From Pseudarthrobacter sp. NIBRBAC000502770 (GTDB lineage: Bacteria > Actinomycetota > Actinomycetes > Actinomycetales > Micrococcaceae): a stretch of 64,000 nt of DNA. The notes under the pieces were generated by a model, which had not been told where the DNA came from, did no database searches, and was given only the letters and a program-made list of their open reading frames with translations. The DNA lies in the NCBI RefSeq assembly GCF_006517815.1, contig NZ_CP041198.1, positions 1,364,001-1,428,000 on the forward strand, in the 5' to 3' direction. The translations under genes and the position numbers were made by a program. Shown piece after piece: positions 43,234 through 51,597 of the stretch. The first letter of the stretch is position 1. Every line of letters begins with the position of its first letter.

Positions 43234-44142
43234 TTAGGGGGTTTTGCGGATCTGCATGGTGATGGTCTGCTGGCGGCGTGACTGACAGCCGGGGCTGGCG
43301 CTGCTGCAGGCACATGTCTTCTTCGTCTCCGGCTTGAGCGTGGAGCCGGTGAGGAAGTCCAGGACCGCGGCGGTGACGAAGTCCGGCGCCTCCGGCACCG
43401 TCCAGTGGCCGGTGCCCGGGGCGACCAGGAGTTCGGCCTGGCCCAGCTCCCCTGCAATGGCCTCGTTCGATTCCGGGGTGCTGACTTTGTCTTCGCTGCC
43501 GGTCAGCAGCAGCACCTTGGACTGGATCCTGGCCAGGTCCGGGTTGGTTGCTGAGGCCAGGGCTTCGCAGGCCTGCGCGTAGGCTTCCGGGTCCTGGCCC
43601 AGGAGCAGTTCACGCACGAAGGGGCGCACCAACGGGTTCCCGATCGCTGCATGATCGGCCGTGGCGGCGGTCGCGACGGTGTCGGCCACCGCGGCCATGC
43701 CCTTTTCGCGGACGAGGGCCGCCCGTGCCCGGGTGGCGTCCTTGGCCGCCTGGGCCTGTTCCCGGACCGCGCCCAGCAGGACGACTTCCCGGACCAGGTC
43801 AGGACGTGTTGAGGCCAGCTGCTGGACGATGAGGGTTCCCATCGAGTGGGCAACAAGGTGGGCGCGGCCTGTCGTGGTCTGGGATTCGATGACCAGGGCC
43901 AATTCGGCGGCCAGGGATTCCAGGCTAAGTTCCCCCACCCGGGGCGAGCGGCCGTGTCCGGCGAAGTCGTAGCGGGTGACCCGGAACCGTTCGGCAAGTG
44001 AAGCGACGAGCGGTTCATAGAAGCTGGTGGTGCCGCCCAGTCCGTGGACCAGGACAACATCCTCTCCGGTGCCCGTGCTTTCGACGAAAAGGTGTTTCGT
44101 TCCGACGGCTGTCAGCCCTGCGGGGATGGTCGCGGTGCTCAT
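43234..44142 (-). CDS. Alpha/beta hydrolase
   Basis: A 302-aa hydrolase. DVVLVHGLGGTTSFYEPL (oxyanion), nucleophile in LVAHSMGTLI (Ser), LLTGSEDKVST (Asp) and VAPGTGHWTV (His). After residue ~272 a Cys-rich tail of about 30 residues follows (TKKTCACSSASPGCQSRRQ) which is unusual for the family and could bind metal or be a drifted 3' end. The start overlaps the FAH gene stop by four bases. Likely part of a ring-cleavage pathway with the FAH protein. Confidence 0.8.
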   Translation of the reverse strand: MSTATIPAGLTAVGTKHLFVESTGTGEDVVLVHGLGGTTSFYEPLVASLAERFRVTRYDFAGHGRSPRVGELSLESLAAELALVIESQTTTGRAHLVAHSMGTLIVQQLASTRPDLVREVVLLGAVREQAQAAKDATRARAALVREKGMAAVADTVATAATADHAAIGNPLVRPFVRELLLGQDPEAYAQACEALASATNPDLARIQSKVLLLTGSEDKVSTPESNEAIAGELGQAELLVAPGTGHWTVPEAPDFVTAAVLDFLTGSTLKPETKKTCACSSASPGCQSRRQQTITMQIRKTP

Positions 44143-45011
44143 CGGCCTTCTCCGATCCGGTTCCGCAGCGTGCCGAGCTTGCTGATGGTGATCTCGACGA
44201 CGTCTCCGCTGGTCAGGAACCGCGGCGGAGTGAAGCCGATGCCGACGCCGACCGGGGTGCCGGTCGCGATGATGTCCCCAGGCTGGAGCGTGATGCCGGC
44301 GCTGATCGTTTCGATGATGGTGGGGATGTCGAAGATCAGGTCCGCTGTCGTGGCCTTCTGGCGGGTTTCACCGTTGACGGTGCAGAGCAGGTCCAGGGGG
44401 CCGTCGCCGACTTCATCGCGGGTTACGGCCCAGGGCCCCATGGGGCAGTGGGTGTCGAGGCTCTTGCCCAGGAACCACTGCTTGTGGTCTTTCTGGAGGT
44501 CGCGGGCGGTGACGTCGTTGATGATCGTGTAGCCCCAGACGTGGTCCAGAGCGTCGGCCTTGCTGATGCCGCGGCCGCCCGTGCCGATGATGACGCCGAG
44601 TTCGGCTTCGTAGTCGAGTTCGGAGGTGACGCCGGCGTGCGGGTCGACGTCCGCGCCGGTGCCGATGACCGTGGAGGGTGCCTTAGTGAACACCACCGGG
44701 TATTCCGGCTGGGGTGTGGCGCTTGCGGTTGCGTCGTAGCCGGAGTTGGCGAATTCCTTGGCGTGTTCGACGTAGTTGCGGCCCACGCAGAAGATGTTCC
44801 GGCGGGGGAGCGGGATGGGGGCCAGCAGCTCGACGTCGGCCACGGGGATTGCTTCTCCGGTCGAGGCGGCGAGCTGGGCAGCTGCGCTGTCCCAGTTGTC
44901 GATGAGCGAAAGCAGGTCCTGCCCGCCCGGCACAGCAGTCACCGTTGTGGCGTCGGTGTTGAGGACGCCGGTCTGCTGGGTGCCGTTGTGGCGGAAAGTA
45001 ACGAGTTTCAA
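44139..45011 (-). CDS. Fumarylacetoacetate hydrolase family protein
   Basis: A 290-aa FAH protein. LDYEAELGVIIGTGG carries the metal-binding Glu pair, ITLQPGDIIATGTPVGVG and NDVTARDLQKDH are family motifs. Distinct from the one at 29754. Its promoter has a clear TTGTGA-17-TAGAGT pair with an ATTATCGATAAT palindrome on each side. In context it would hydrolyse an acylpyruvate or 2-keto-enol product. Confidence 0.88.
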   Translation of the reverse strand: MKLVTFRHNGTQQTGVLNTDATTVTAVPGGQDLLSLIDNWDSAAAQLAASTGEAIPVADVELLAPIPLPRRNIFCVGRNYVEHAKEFANSGYDATASATPQPEYPVVFTKAPSTVIGTGADVDPHAGVTSELDYEAELGVIIGTGGRGISKADALDHVWGYTIINDVTARDLQKDHKQWFLGKSLDTHCPMGPWAVTRDEVGDGPLDLLCTVNGETRQKATTADLIFDIPTIIETISAGITLQPGDIIATGTPVGVGIGFTPPRFLTSGDVVEITISKLGTLRNRIGEGR

Positions 45012-45031
45012 AGTGATTCCCCTTCGAATCG

Positions 45032-45043
45032 ATTATCGATAAT
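45032..45043. promoter_or_regulatory. GntR operator, palindrome 1
   Basis: ATTATCGATAAT, perfect 12-bp palindrome, 20 bp before the FAH gene start. Confidence 0.7.
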
Positions 45044-45053
45044 TGATGATGTG

Positions 45054-45082
45054 ACTCTACATGACCGTGACTGGCATCACAA
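45054..45082 (-). promoter_or_regulatory. Promoter of the FAH operon
   Basis: TTGTGA (45077-45082) and TAGAGT (45054-45059) with a 17-bp spacer on the minus strand, flanked by two operator palindromes at 45032 and 45086. Confidence 0.6.
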
Positions 45083-45085
45083 GCG

Positions 45086-45097
45086 ATTATCGATAAT
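45086..45097. promoter_or_regulatory. GntR operator, palindrome 2
   Basis: ATTATCGATAAT, identical to palindrome 1 and starting 54 bp from its start; just upstream of the -35 box. Confidence 0.7.
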
Positions 45098-45143
45098 TTC
45101 TTTTGGAGGGGGTGCGGGCCCTTCCGGGGGAGGAGGAAGGGGC

Positions 45144-45785
45144 CTATTCCTGGGGGAGGATGGAGTACTCGTGCTGGTGTTCGGTGACGAGCTTGGTGCA
45201 GAGGTCCGGTGTGCCGCTCTCGAAGGCTTCCAGGATCGGGACGTGGGCTTCGGCCGCTGCGTGCAGGTCGACGTGGCCGCGCACGACGGTGGCCATGGTG
45301 CGGGCCTCGACATACAGGGAATCCCAGATCTCCAGCATCAGCCGGTTCCCGGTCGCAACTACAACAGCCCGGTGGAAGTCGGTACTGTATTTGGCGATGC
45401 CGTGGGCATCGTTCGTCGCCGCGGCCTCACGCATGCCGGCCAGGGCCTCCCGCAGCGGTGCCGGGTCGGCGTTCAGTGCCGGATATGCGGCGGCGGCGGC
45501 GGTTCCCTCCAGGGCGAGGCGGACGAAGTAGACTTCGGCGAGGTCATCCTGGGAGGCGGACCGGACGAAGGTTCCGCGGCGGGGGATGTTTTCGACCAGC
45601 CGTGTGGAGGACAGCTCCCGCAGGGCCTCGCGGACCGGCGCTTGGCTGACGCCGAATTCTTTGGCGAGCTGGAGCTCCACGAGGCGCATACCGGGAGGGT
45701 AGGTGCCGTCAACGACCCTGTCCACGATGGTGCGCTTGACTTTTTCCGAGAGGCTCTCGTTCTCAAATGCTGCTGATACCGCCAT
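45144..45785 (-). CDS. GntR family regulator with FCD domain
   Basis: A 213-aa regulator. Winged helix VKRTIVDRVVDGTYPPGMRL with VSQAPVREALRELSSTRL; FCD domain with DFHRAVVVATGN and VTEHQHEYSILP near the end. Encoded 12 bp downstream of the DHA2 efflux gene and upstream of the FAH operon. It shares target candidates with the GntR at 47792; both flank ATTATCGATAAT palindromes, so which regulator owns them is open. Confidence 0.9.
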   Translation of the reverse strand: MAVSAAFENESLSEKVKRTIVDRVVDGTYPPGMRLVELQLAKEFGVSQAPVREALRELSSTRLVENIPRRGTFVRSASQDDLAEVYFVRLALEGTAAAAAYPALNADPAPLREALAGMREAAATNDAHGIAKYSTDFHRAVVVATGNRLMLEIWDSLYVEARTMATVVRGHVDLHAAAEAHVPILEAFESGTPDLCTKLVTEHQHEYSILPQE

Positions 45786-45797
45786 TTCCCCAGTCTT

Positions 45798-47216
45798 TCA
45801 TGATGCTCTCGTGGCGCCCGTCCGTTCAGGCCGTTTCGGGTCATGTTCTGGATCTCGCGGTGCGGGCTTGGGGTCCCTGAAGGCCAGGCTGGGGACAATG
45901 GCCAGCGCTGCCAGGGCCGCGGCGAGGAGAAAGGCGCCGGGATATCCGGAACCGGGGCCGTGGGTGCCGTTCAAGGCATTGAGGGCAGCAGCGGCGGCGG
46001 CTACGCCGACCGCCATGCCGATCTGCCGGGCCATGTTCACGATTGTCGAACCGTCGGCCAGCTCCGGACCTTGCAGTCCGGTGACGGTAGCCGTCTGCAG
46101 CGGGACGATGGTTGTGCCGAAACCCGCACCCGCAACCAGAATCGCGGCTGCCGTCAGCCACCCCGGCGTTGCCTGGCCCGCCAGTGACAGGGCACCCGCT
46201 CCCGCTGCCATGAGACCCAACCCTGCAGCCAGCGGCGCACGCGGGCCCGTGCGCCGGGTAAGGCGCGTGGTGACCGGGGTGGCCAGCAGGATGCCGACGG
46301 CATGCAGGGATGTCATGAATCCGCTGTTCAGCGGGGACATCCCGCCGTGGCCCTGGAGATACAGCGGGAGCAGGAACAGTAGCGCCCCATAGGACAGGGC
46401 GGTCAGGAGGAAGGCGAGGTTGCTGCTCCAGATCTCCTGCTTGACGAGCAGCCGGACATTGAGCAGGGGATCTTCGCGGCGGAGCTGCCGCACGGCGAAG
46501 CCGGCCAGGAGCAGCACTGCGGTGGCGATGGCGATCAGGGGCAGAGCGGCGGGGTATCCGTTCTCGGCTCCGGTAAGACCCAGCACCAAAAGCACAAGGC
46601 CTGCCGAGACAAGTACAAGGCCAACGCCGTCGAACCGGGCACCGGGGGTGGCCGGCCGCTGCGCCGGCAAGCGCAGGCCGGTCAGAATGGCGGCGAGGGC
46701 GATGGGCATGTTAAGCCAGAAGACCCACCGCCAGCCGATGTCCTGCACAAACCACCCACCGATCAGCGGGCCCAGGACCGGGGCGAGGGCCGCCGGCACC
46801 GAAATGAGCGCGGAGGCCTTCGCCCGCTGGTCGGCGGGGAACGCGGCGAAAAGCATGGCCATGCCGATCGGGAGGATCAACCCTCCGCCCAGACCCTGTA
46901 GAGCCCGGAACGCGATGAGGACCGGCAGGGACCATGCCAAGGCAGTGAGGGCCGAGGCCATCCCGAAGATTCCCAGCGCGATCAGGAATGCCCGGCCCTG
47001 GCCCAGACGGCGGCTGATCCAGCCACTCATCGGCAGTGACACCGCGATCGCCAAAAGATAGGAGGTGATCACCCACTGGACCGGCCCGGGGCCGGCGTCG
47101 AACTCCTCCTGAAGGGTAGGCACCGCGATATTGACCACAGTGGTATCCAGCAGGTCCATGACGACAGCCAGGGTCACAGCCACAGCTGTCAGCCGGGGAA
47201 TGTTTCGTTCAGACAT
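45798..47216 (-). CDS. DHA2 family MFS efflux protein (EmrB/QacA)
   Basis: A 472-aa transporter with 14 predicted membrane helices. LLDTTVVNIAVPTLQEEF (motif D1), WVITSYLLAIAVSLPMSGW, RRLGQGRAFLIALGIFG (motif A) and PLIGGWFVQDIGWRWVF (motif C, antiporter signature) are all present. Proton-driven drug or metabolite efflux. In a regulated catabolic cluster it may export a toxic intermediate. Upstream are the cupin and operator palindrome 3. Confidence 0.9.
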   Translation of the reverse strand: MSERNIPRLTAVAVTLAVVMDLLDTTVVNIAVPTLQEEFDAGPGPVQWVITSYLLAIAVSLPMSGWISRRLGQGRAFLIALGIFGMASALTALAWSLPVLIAFRALQGLGGGLILPIGMAMLFAAFPADQRAKASALISVPAALAPVLGPLIGGWFVQDIGWRWVFWLNMPIALAAILTGLRLPAQRPATPGARFDGVGLVLVSAGLVLLVLGLTGAENGYPAALPLIAIATAVLLLAGFAVRQLRREDPLLNVRLLVKQEIWSSNLAFLLTALSYGALLFLLPLYLQGHGGMSPLNSGFMTSLHAVGILLATPVTTRLTRRTGPRAPLAAGLGLMAAGAGALSLAGQATPGWLTAAAILVAGAGFGTTIVPLQTATVTGLQGPELADGSTIVNMARQIGMAVGVAAAAAALNALNGTHGPGSGYPGAFLLAAALAALAIVPSLAFRDPKPAPRDPEHDPKRPERTGATRAS

Positions 47217-47300
47217 AGCTCGGCGTTCCTTTCGGATCGGGACGCACAGTGCCGGACGTTAATCCGCCGCAGGGGTCCGACCGTATCGATGTTGGGGCAG

Positions 47301-47720
47301 TTATTTGGGATCGGATTTTGTCGCCTGCACAGTGCCGTGCGCGTGTTCCGGTGGTGAATAGATCGAGTAGAGCTTCAAGGGGACAGCACCCACGGCTGTG
47401 ACGTTGTGCCAGGTTCCGGCCGGAACAAAGATCGCATCGCCGTCCCGTGCGCCCCACTCATGGATCAGGTTCCCGGCTGCCGGACCCATCTGGACCTTCC
47501 CCTGTCCGCTCTCCACCCGCAGGAACTGGTCCACAGCCTGGTGCACTTCCAGTCCGATGTCGTCCCCCGGGGCAATGGCCATAACAGTGACCTGCAGCCG
47601 GCCGCCCGTCCAGATTGTCCTTCGGTAGTCATCGTTGGCCTCCGTAGCACGCTCGATGTCCAGGACATAAGGCGCGGGACCATGGTCGGTGAGCGTGGAA
47701 TCAATCTCTTCTTCAGTCAT
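47301..47720 (-). CDS. Cupin domain protein
   Basis: A 139-aa single-domain cupin. Motif 1 is GLEVHQAVDQFLRVESGQGK (metal His and Glu) and motif 2 is GDAIFVPAGTWHNVTA (His). Single cupins bind a metal and act as isomerases, dioxygenases or sensors. Its start faces palindrome 3 and is divergent from a GntR gene, so it belongs to the same regulon. Confidence 0.85.
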   Translation of the reverse strand: MTEEEIDSTLTDHGPAPYVLDIERATEANDDYRRTIWTGGRLQVTVMAIAPGDDIGLEVHQAVDQFLRVESGQGKVQMGPAAGNLIHEWGARDGDAIFVPAGTWHNVTAVGAVPLKLYSIYSPPEHAHGTVQATKSDPK

Positions 47721-47733
47721 GAATCAATTATCC

Positions 47734-47745
47734 ATTATCGATAAT
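47734..47745. promoter_or_regulatory. GntR operator, palindrome 3
   Basis: ATTATCGATAAT again, identical to the pair at 45032 and 45086, in the divergent gap between the cupin and GntR genes. Confidence 0.7.
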
Positions 47746-47791
47746 GTAGTATCTAGGTTGGTAAGGCTCATCTAAGGGAAGTAAGCAACAA

Positions 47792-48502
47792 ATGACAGTG
47801 ACAGCGGGGGAGTCCACCGTGAAGGATCCGGACTCCTCTTCCGGCGGCCCTCTGGTTGCCACGCTCTTGCGCGTCCGCGTCCGCGACCACATCGCGGCCA
47901 GGATCGTGGACGGGACCTACGCCCCGGGCCAGCGCCTGACAGAACTGGAGATAGCCCGGAGCCTGGGCACCAGCCAGACACCTGCGCGGGAGGCGCTGCG
48001 GGACCTTGCGGGCATGGGCTTTGTAGAGTCCGAACCCAACAAGGGCTGCCGCGTTCGGGAACTGGACAGCGAGGACCTGCGACAGGCCCACCCCGTCCGG
48101 GCCGCCCTCGAGGAAATCGCCGGACATTCCGCTGCACGTCATCTGAAGGGCAAGACAACGGACTTGGCCAGCGCGCTGGACGGTATGCGGGCCGCACAGG
48201 AAAACGGCGACCTCATCGCGCTGTGCTTCCACAGCACACGCTTCCATCGCCACATCGTTGAAAGCGCCGGCAACGATGCACTCACCCGGGCCTGGAACGC
48301 CCTGGGAATCGAAATGCTCACCCTCGTAGGCGCCGCCCACGACCAGGTGGGCTTCCCCAACTCGGTGGAAGAACACGCCGCAATCATGGCAGCCCTCGAT
48401 GCGGGTCAAGCCGCCGCCGCGGCCCGCCTCTTGAAAAACCATGCCTGCTCGTACGTCACCAGGGATCCGGGTTCCACCGGCGCCCTGTGCACCACCCCGT
48501 AA
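47792..48502 (+). CDS. GntR family regulator with FCD domain
   Basis: A 236-aa regulator. Winged helix RVRDHIAARIVDGTYAPGQR with TSQTPAREALRDLAGMG; FCD domain with FHSTRFHRHIVESAGN and EEHAAIMAALDAG. Divergent from the cupin across palindrome 3. It ends 44 bp before the atypical SDR and may lead that plus-strand operon. Confidence 0.9.
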   Translation: MTVTAGESTVKDPDSSSGGPLVATLLRVRVRDHIAARIVDGTYAPGQRLTELEIARSLGTSQTPAREALRDLAGMGFVESEPNKGCRVRELDSEDLRQAHPVRAALEEIAGHSAARHLKGKTTDLASALDGMRAAQENGDLIALCFHSTRFHRHIVESAGNDALTRAWNALGIEMLTLVGAAHDQVGFPNSVEEHAAIMAALDAGQAAAAARLLKNHACSYVTRDPGSTGALCTTP

Positions 48503-48546
48503 CTGACCAATTTGCCTTCACGGCCCGAACCCAAAGGAACATCAGC

Positions 48547-49260
48547 ATGAGCACCTCGCAGACAGTACTGATTATCGGCGGAACCTCCGGCATAGGTCGC
48601 GACACCGCGAAACTGCTGGCATCACGCGGTGACGCGGTCATCGTTGCCGGACGCGCGCAAACCCGCGCGCAGGCCACGCCCCGGGACATTGGCGGTGGCG
48701 CCGTCGGCCTTGAGATTGACCTCACTGACATGGACAGCCTCCGGGCAGCCGCTGCGGCAACAGGCCCCATCGACCACCTGGTCCTCTCCGCCGCCGCCCT
48801 GGCCTATGCCCCCTTCCGGGAACTTGCCATCGACGACGCCCGGAACGTCTTCGAAGCAAAATTCTGGGGTTACTACCGCGCCGTCCAAGTCTTCGGGCCG
48901 TTGCTGCCGGACACCGGCAGCATCACTTTCTTCTCCGGCATCGCCGCCGACCGCCCCGCGCCCGGCACGGTAGCCGTGACAGCAGTGAACGCCGCCGTCG
49001 AAGGCCTCACCCGTTCTCTCGCCGTCGAACTAGCTCCCGTGCGGGTTAACGCCGTCAGTCCGGGCATGACCGACACCGAGGGTTGGTCCCACCTCCCCGA
49101 CGGCCAAAAAGCAGCAGCCTTCGAGCAGCAGGCCAAATCCTTGCCGACCGGCCGTATCGGACGTCCCGAGGACCTCGCCTCTACAGTCCTGCACCTGATC
49201 GATAACGGCTTCACGACCGGAACAATCCACCACGTTGACGGCGGAGCCCGCCTTGTCTGA
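48547..49260 (+). CDS. SDR family protein lacking the Tyr-x-x-x-Lys motif
   Basis: A 237-aa SDR fold: GGTSGIGRDTAKLLA (NAD(P) site), LVLSAAALAY, Ser130 in TFFSGIA, and RVNAVSPGMTDTEGW. In place of the catalytic Tyr-x-x-x-Lys it has Val144-x-x-x-Asn148 (VAVTAVNAAVEG), so classical hydride chemistry is doubtful. It is otherwise full length. Could bind a ligand or catalyse by another route. ATG at 48547 has AAAGGAACATC upstream. Confidence 0.85.
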   Translation: MSTSQTVLIIGGTSGIGRDTAKLLASRGDAVIVAGRAQTRAQATPRDIGGGAVGLEIDLTDMDSLRAAAAATGPIDHLVLSAAALAYAPFRELAIDDARNVFEAKFWGYYRAVQVFGPLLPDTGSITFFSGIAADRPAPGTVAVTAVNAAVEGLTRSLAVELAPVRVNAVSPGMTDTEGWSHLPDGQKAAAFEQQAKSLPTGRIGRPEDLASTVLHLIDNGFTTGTIHHVDGGARLV

Positions 49261-50377
49261 GCAGCACCTCAGGGATCCGGACCAGCCCCGCCGGAAGGGC
49301 AGCGTGCTTGTTGCCGGGGCCGGGGGAGTGATCGGACGGCATGCGGCCGATGAGTATGTACGTCAGGGCTGGCAGGTTCGCGGCATCAGCCGGCGCCCCG
49401 TCCAGGGCGCCGGCTGGGACCACTTGTCGGTAGATCTCAGCGATCCCGCAGCCTCCGCGTCAGGTCTGGCTGAGGCCGAAGACACAACGCATCTGGTCTT
49501 CGGCGCTTACGCCGAGCGCCCGACGTCCCGGGAGCTTTCAGAGGCCAACGTCGGATTGCTGCGCAATACCCTTGACGGCCTTTACAGCGCCGGTGCCCCA
49601 CTGCGTCACGTCACCCTATATCAGGGCGGAAAGGCCTACGGGGCGCATCTGGGTTACTTCAACACACCGGCCAAGGAGCGGGACCCGCGCCTCGTGCAGC
49701 CGAACTTTTACTACGACCAGGAGGACCTGCTGCGTCAAACCGCAGCGGAGCGCGGCTTTGACCTGACCATCCTGCGTCCCGAAGGGGTAGTCGGTTACGC
49801 TGTCGGCAACCCAATGAACCTGCTGATGGTGATCGCCGTCTACGCCAGCATCTGTCGTGAACTGGGCCAGCCGCTACGGTTTCCCGGCACGATTGCCGCC
49901 TTTGACGCCCTCTATCAGGTCACCGATGCAGGGCTGCTTGCCCGGGCCACAGTATGGGCGGGCTCGGATCCACAGGCCGCCGGCGAAGTCTTCAACATCA
50001 CCAACGGTGACCAGTTCCGTTGGCGCCAGCTGTGGCCGGCCTTCGCCCGTCACCTCGGCATGGATTACGCCGAACCCCAGCCGGTGCCCCTGGCTGACGC
50101 GATGCCTCAGCTCAAAAACGTCTGGGAGCGGCTGGTGGCCCGGCACTCGTTGGTCCCGACTCCGTATGAAGACCTGGTCGGATGGGAATTCGGCGACTTC
50201 CTGCTGCGGTCCGGGTTCGACAACGTCTCCTCCACCATTAAGGCCCGCCAGGCCGGCTTCACCGACTGCCTCGACAGCGAAGACCGGTTCCTGGAACTCT
50301 TCCGTGAACTTGAGGCCGATCGGATCATTCCGCCCGTTGTGCTAAGCAGCCAGTCATCTGAAAGGTACGTGCCCTGA
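49253..50377 (+). CDS. PRISE-like extended SDR (progesterone 5-beta-reductase/iridoid synthase type)
   Basis: A ~374-aa extended SDR. GSVLVAGAGGVIGRHAADEY (Rossmann loop), RHVTLYQGGKAYGAHLGYF, and PNFYYDQEDLLRQTAAERGF (the YYxQED core with the catalytic Tyr) are hallmarks of the PRISE family, which reduces activated enones. TTG at 49253 follows GGAG, giving an eight-base overlap with the previous gene; TTG at 49235 is possible but lacks a ribosome site. In an operon with an MFS protein and aldo/keto reductases. Confidence 0.82.
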   Translation: MSEQHLRDPDQPRRKGSVLVAGAGGVIGRHAADEYVRQGWQVRGISRRPVQGAGWDHLSVDLSDPAASASGLAEAEDTTHLVFGAYAERPTSRELSEANVGLLRNTLDGLYSAGAPLRHVTLYQGGKAYGAHLGYFNTPAKERDPRLVQPNFYYDQEDLLRQTAAERGFDLTILRPEGVVGYAVGNPMNLLMVIAVYASICRELGQPLRFPGTIAAFDALYQVTDAGLLARATVWAGSDPQAAGEVFNITNGDQFRWRQLWPAFARHLGMDYAEPQPVPLADAMPQLKNVWERLVARHSLVPTPYEDLVGWEFGDFLLRSGFDNVSSTIKARQAGFTDCLDSEDRFLELFRELEADRIIPPVVLSSQSSERYVP

Positions 50378-51597
50378 TGGGCAATGCGCGGGAATGGTCC
50401 TGGGCCGCCAGACTGACCGTTCTTGCGGTCGCCGCAGCTACAGCGGTCAGCGTTATTTACCTGCCACAGGCCATGCTGACGGTGCTGGCGGCTGGTTTTG
50501 GTGTGGCCCCGGCAGCGGCCGGTGTCATCGCGACCAGCGTTCAGGCCGGTTACGCCATCGGCATCTTCCTGCTGGTTCCCCTCGCTGACCGCGTTCAGCC
50601 CCGGCGGCAGGTCACGATTCAGTCGGTTCTCCTTGCCGCGGCCCTTGCAGTAACGGCGGTGCTGCCCGAGATTGTGGGCGTCACCTTGGGATTCCTGGCA
50701 GTGGGCCTGGTGGCAAACATTGCCCAGATCGTCATCCCGGCCGCGAGTCGGTTAGCCCCCAAAGGGAAGGCGGGCGCTGCCTTGGCAACAGTGGCCGGCG
50801 CCCTGCTGATCGGAATTTTCGGCGGCCGGATCATCGCAAGCCTGCTCGTCCAGACCATCGGATGGCGGTGGGTCGTCTTGTCTTTCGCCGCCCTGGTCCT
50901 GGCCGTGCTGCCGTTCCTGCGCACTGCCCTGGCCACAGATCTCGAGCTGCACTCCGCCGGCGGCCAGTACCGACACCTGCTGGCCTCGACCCTTCAGCTG
51001 AGCCGGCGGAGCCCTGAACTGATCCAGTCTGCGCTGATGCAGTTCTTCGTGTTCGCCACCTTCAACTCCCTGTGGACGGTCACGGTGCTCCACCTCACCG
51101 GACCTGGCTTCGGCTGGAGCGTCCTCTCGGCCGGCCTTTTCGGGGCCGTCGGACTTGCCGCCGGAATCGCTACCCCATTCAGCGGTCGCTTCGTTGACCG
51201 TTTCGGGCCCCTTCCGGTCGGTCTCGTGTTCTTGCTGGTCCTGCTCCTGGGCGTGCTGTCGGTGATCATAGATCCCTCGTCGGCCGTCCTGTTTGGTGCG
51301 AGCATGTTCGTCATCACCTGGGCCAACCAGACAATCCTCTCCGCTAACCAGGCCCGGACCCTGGCGGCGAACCCGGTCCAATCAGCCCAGGCCAACACGG
51401 TCTTCATGTTCGCAGTGTTCCTGGGCGGCTCAGCCGGAGCCTTCACGGGCACGGTCGCCTTCAGTGCCGGAGGGATGCCCCTCGTCGGCGTGCAGGCTGG
51501 CGCCTTCGTTCTCATAGCCCTCGTTATCTGGTTCGCGTCCGCAACGCACCAGAAACGCACCACACCAAACCCTGGCAAGGAAAGGATCACAACATGA
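50377..51597 (+). CDS. MFS transporter
   Basis: A 406-aa, 12-helix transporter. LLVPLADRVQPRRQ in loop 2-3 is the MFS motif A region; TPFSGRFVDRFGPLPVG is the corresponding repeat in the second half. ATG overlaps the previous stop (TGATG). Likely exports or imports the substrate of the reductases; substrate unknown. Resembles YnfM/ArsP-type efflux proteins in layout. Confidence 0.85.
   Translation: MGNAREWSWAARLTVLAVAAATAVSVIYLPQAMLTVLAAGFGVAPAAAGVIATSVQAGYAIGIFLLVPLADRVQPRRQVTIQSVLLAAALAVTAVLPEIVGVTLGFLAVGLVANIAQIVIPAASRLAPKGKAGAALATVAGALLIGIFGGRIIASLLVQTIGWRWVVLSFAALVLAVLPFLRTALATDLELHSAGGQYRHLLASTLQLSRRSPELIQSALMQFFVFATFNSLWTVTVLHLTGPGFGWSVLSAGLFGAVGLAAGIATPFSGRFVDRFGPLPVGLVFLLVLLLGVLSVIIDPSSAVLFGASMFVITWANQTILSANQARTLAANPVQSAQANTVFMFAVFLGGSAGAFTGTVAFSAGGMPLVGVQAGAFVLIALVIWFASATHQKRTTPNPGKERITT

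Noticed and set aside
43998-45776. Plus-strand open frame of ~590 codons
   Set aside because: Antisense to the FAH and GntR genes, which are clear protein families; composition is that of a shadow frame.
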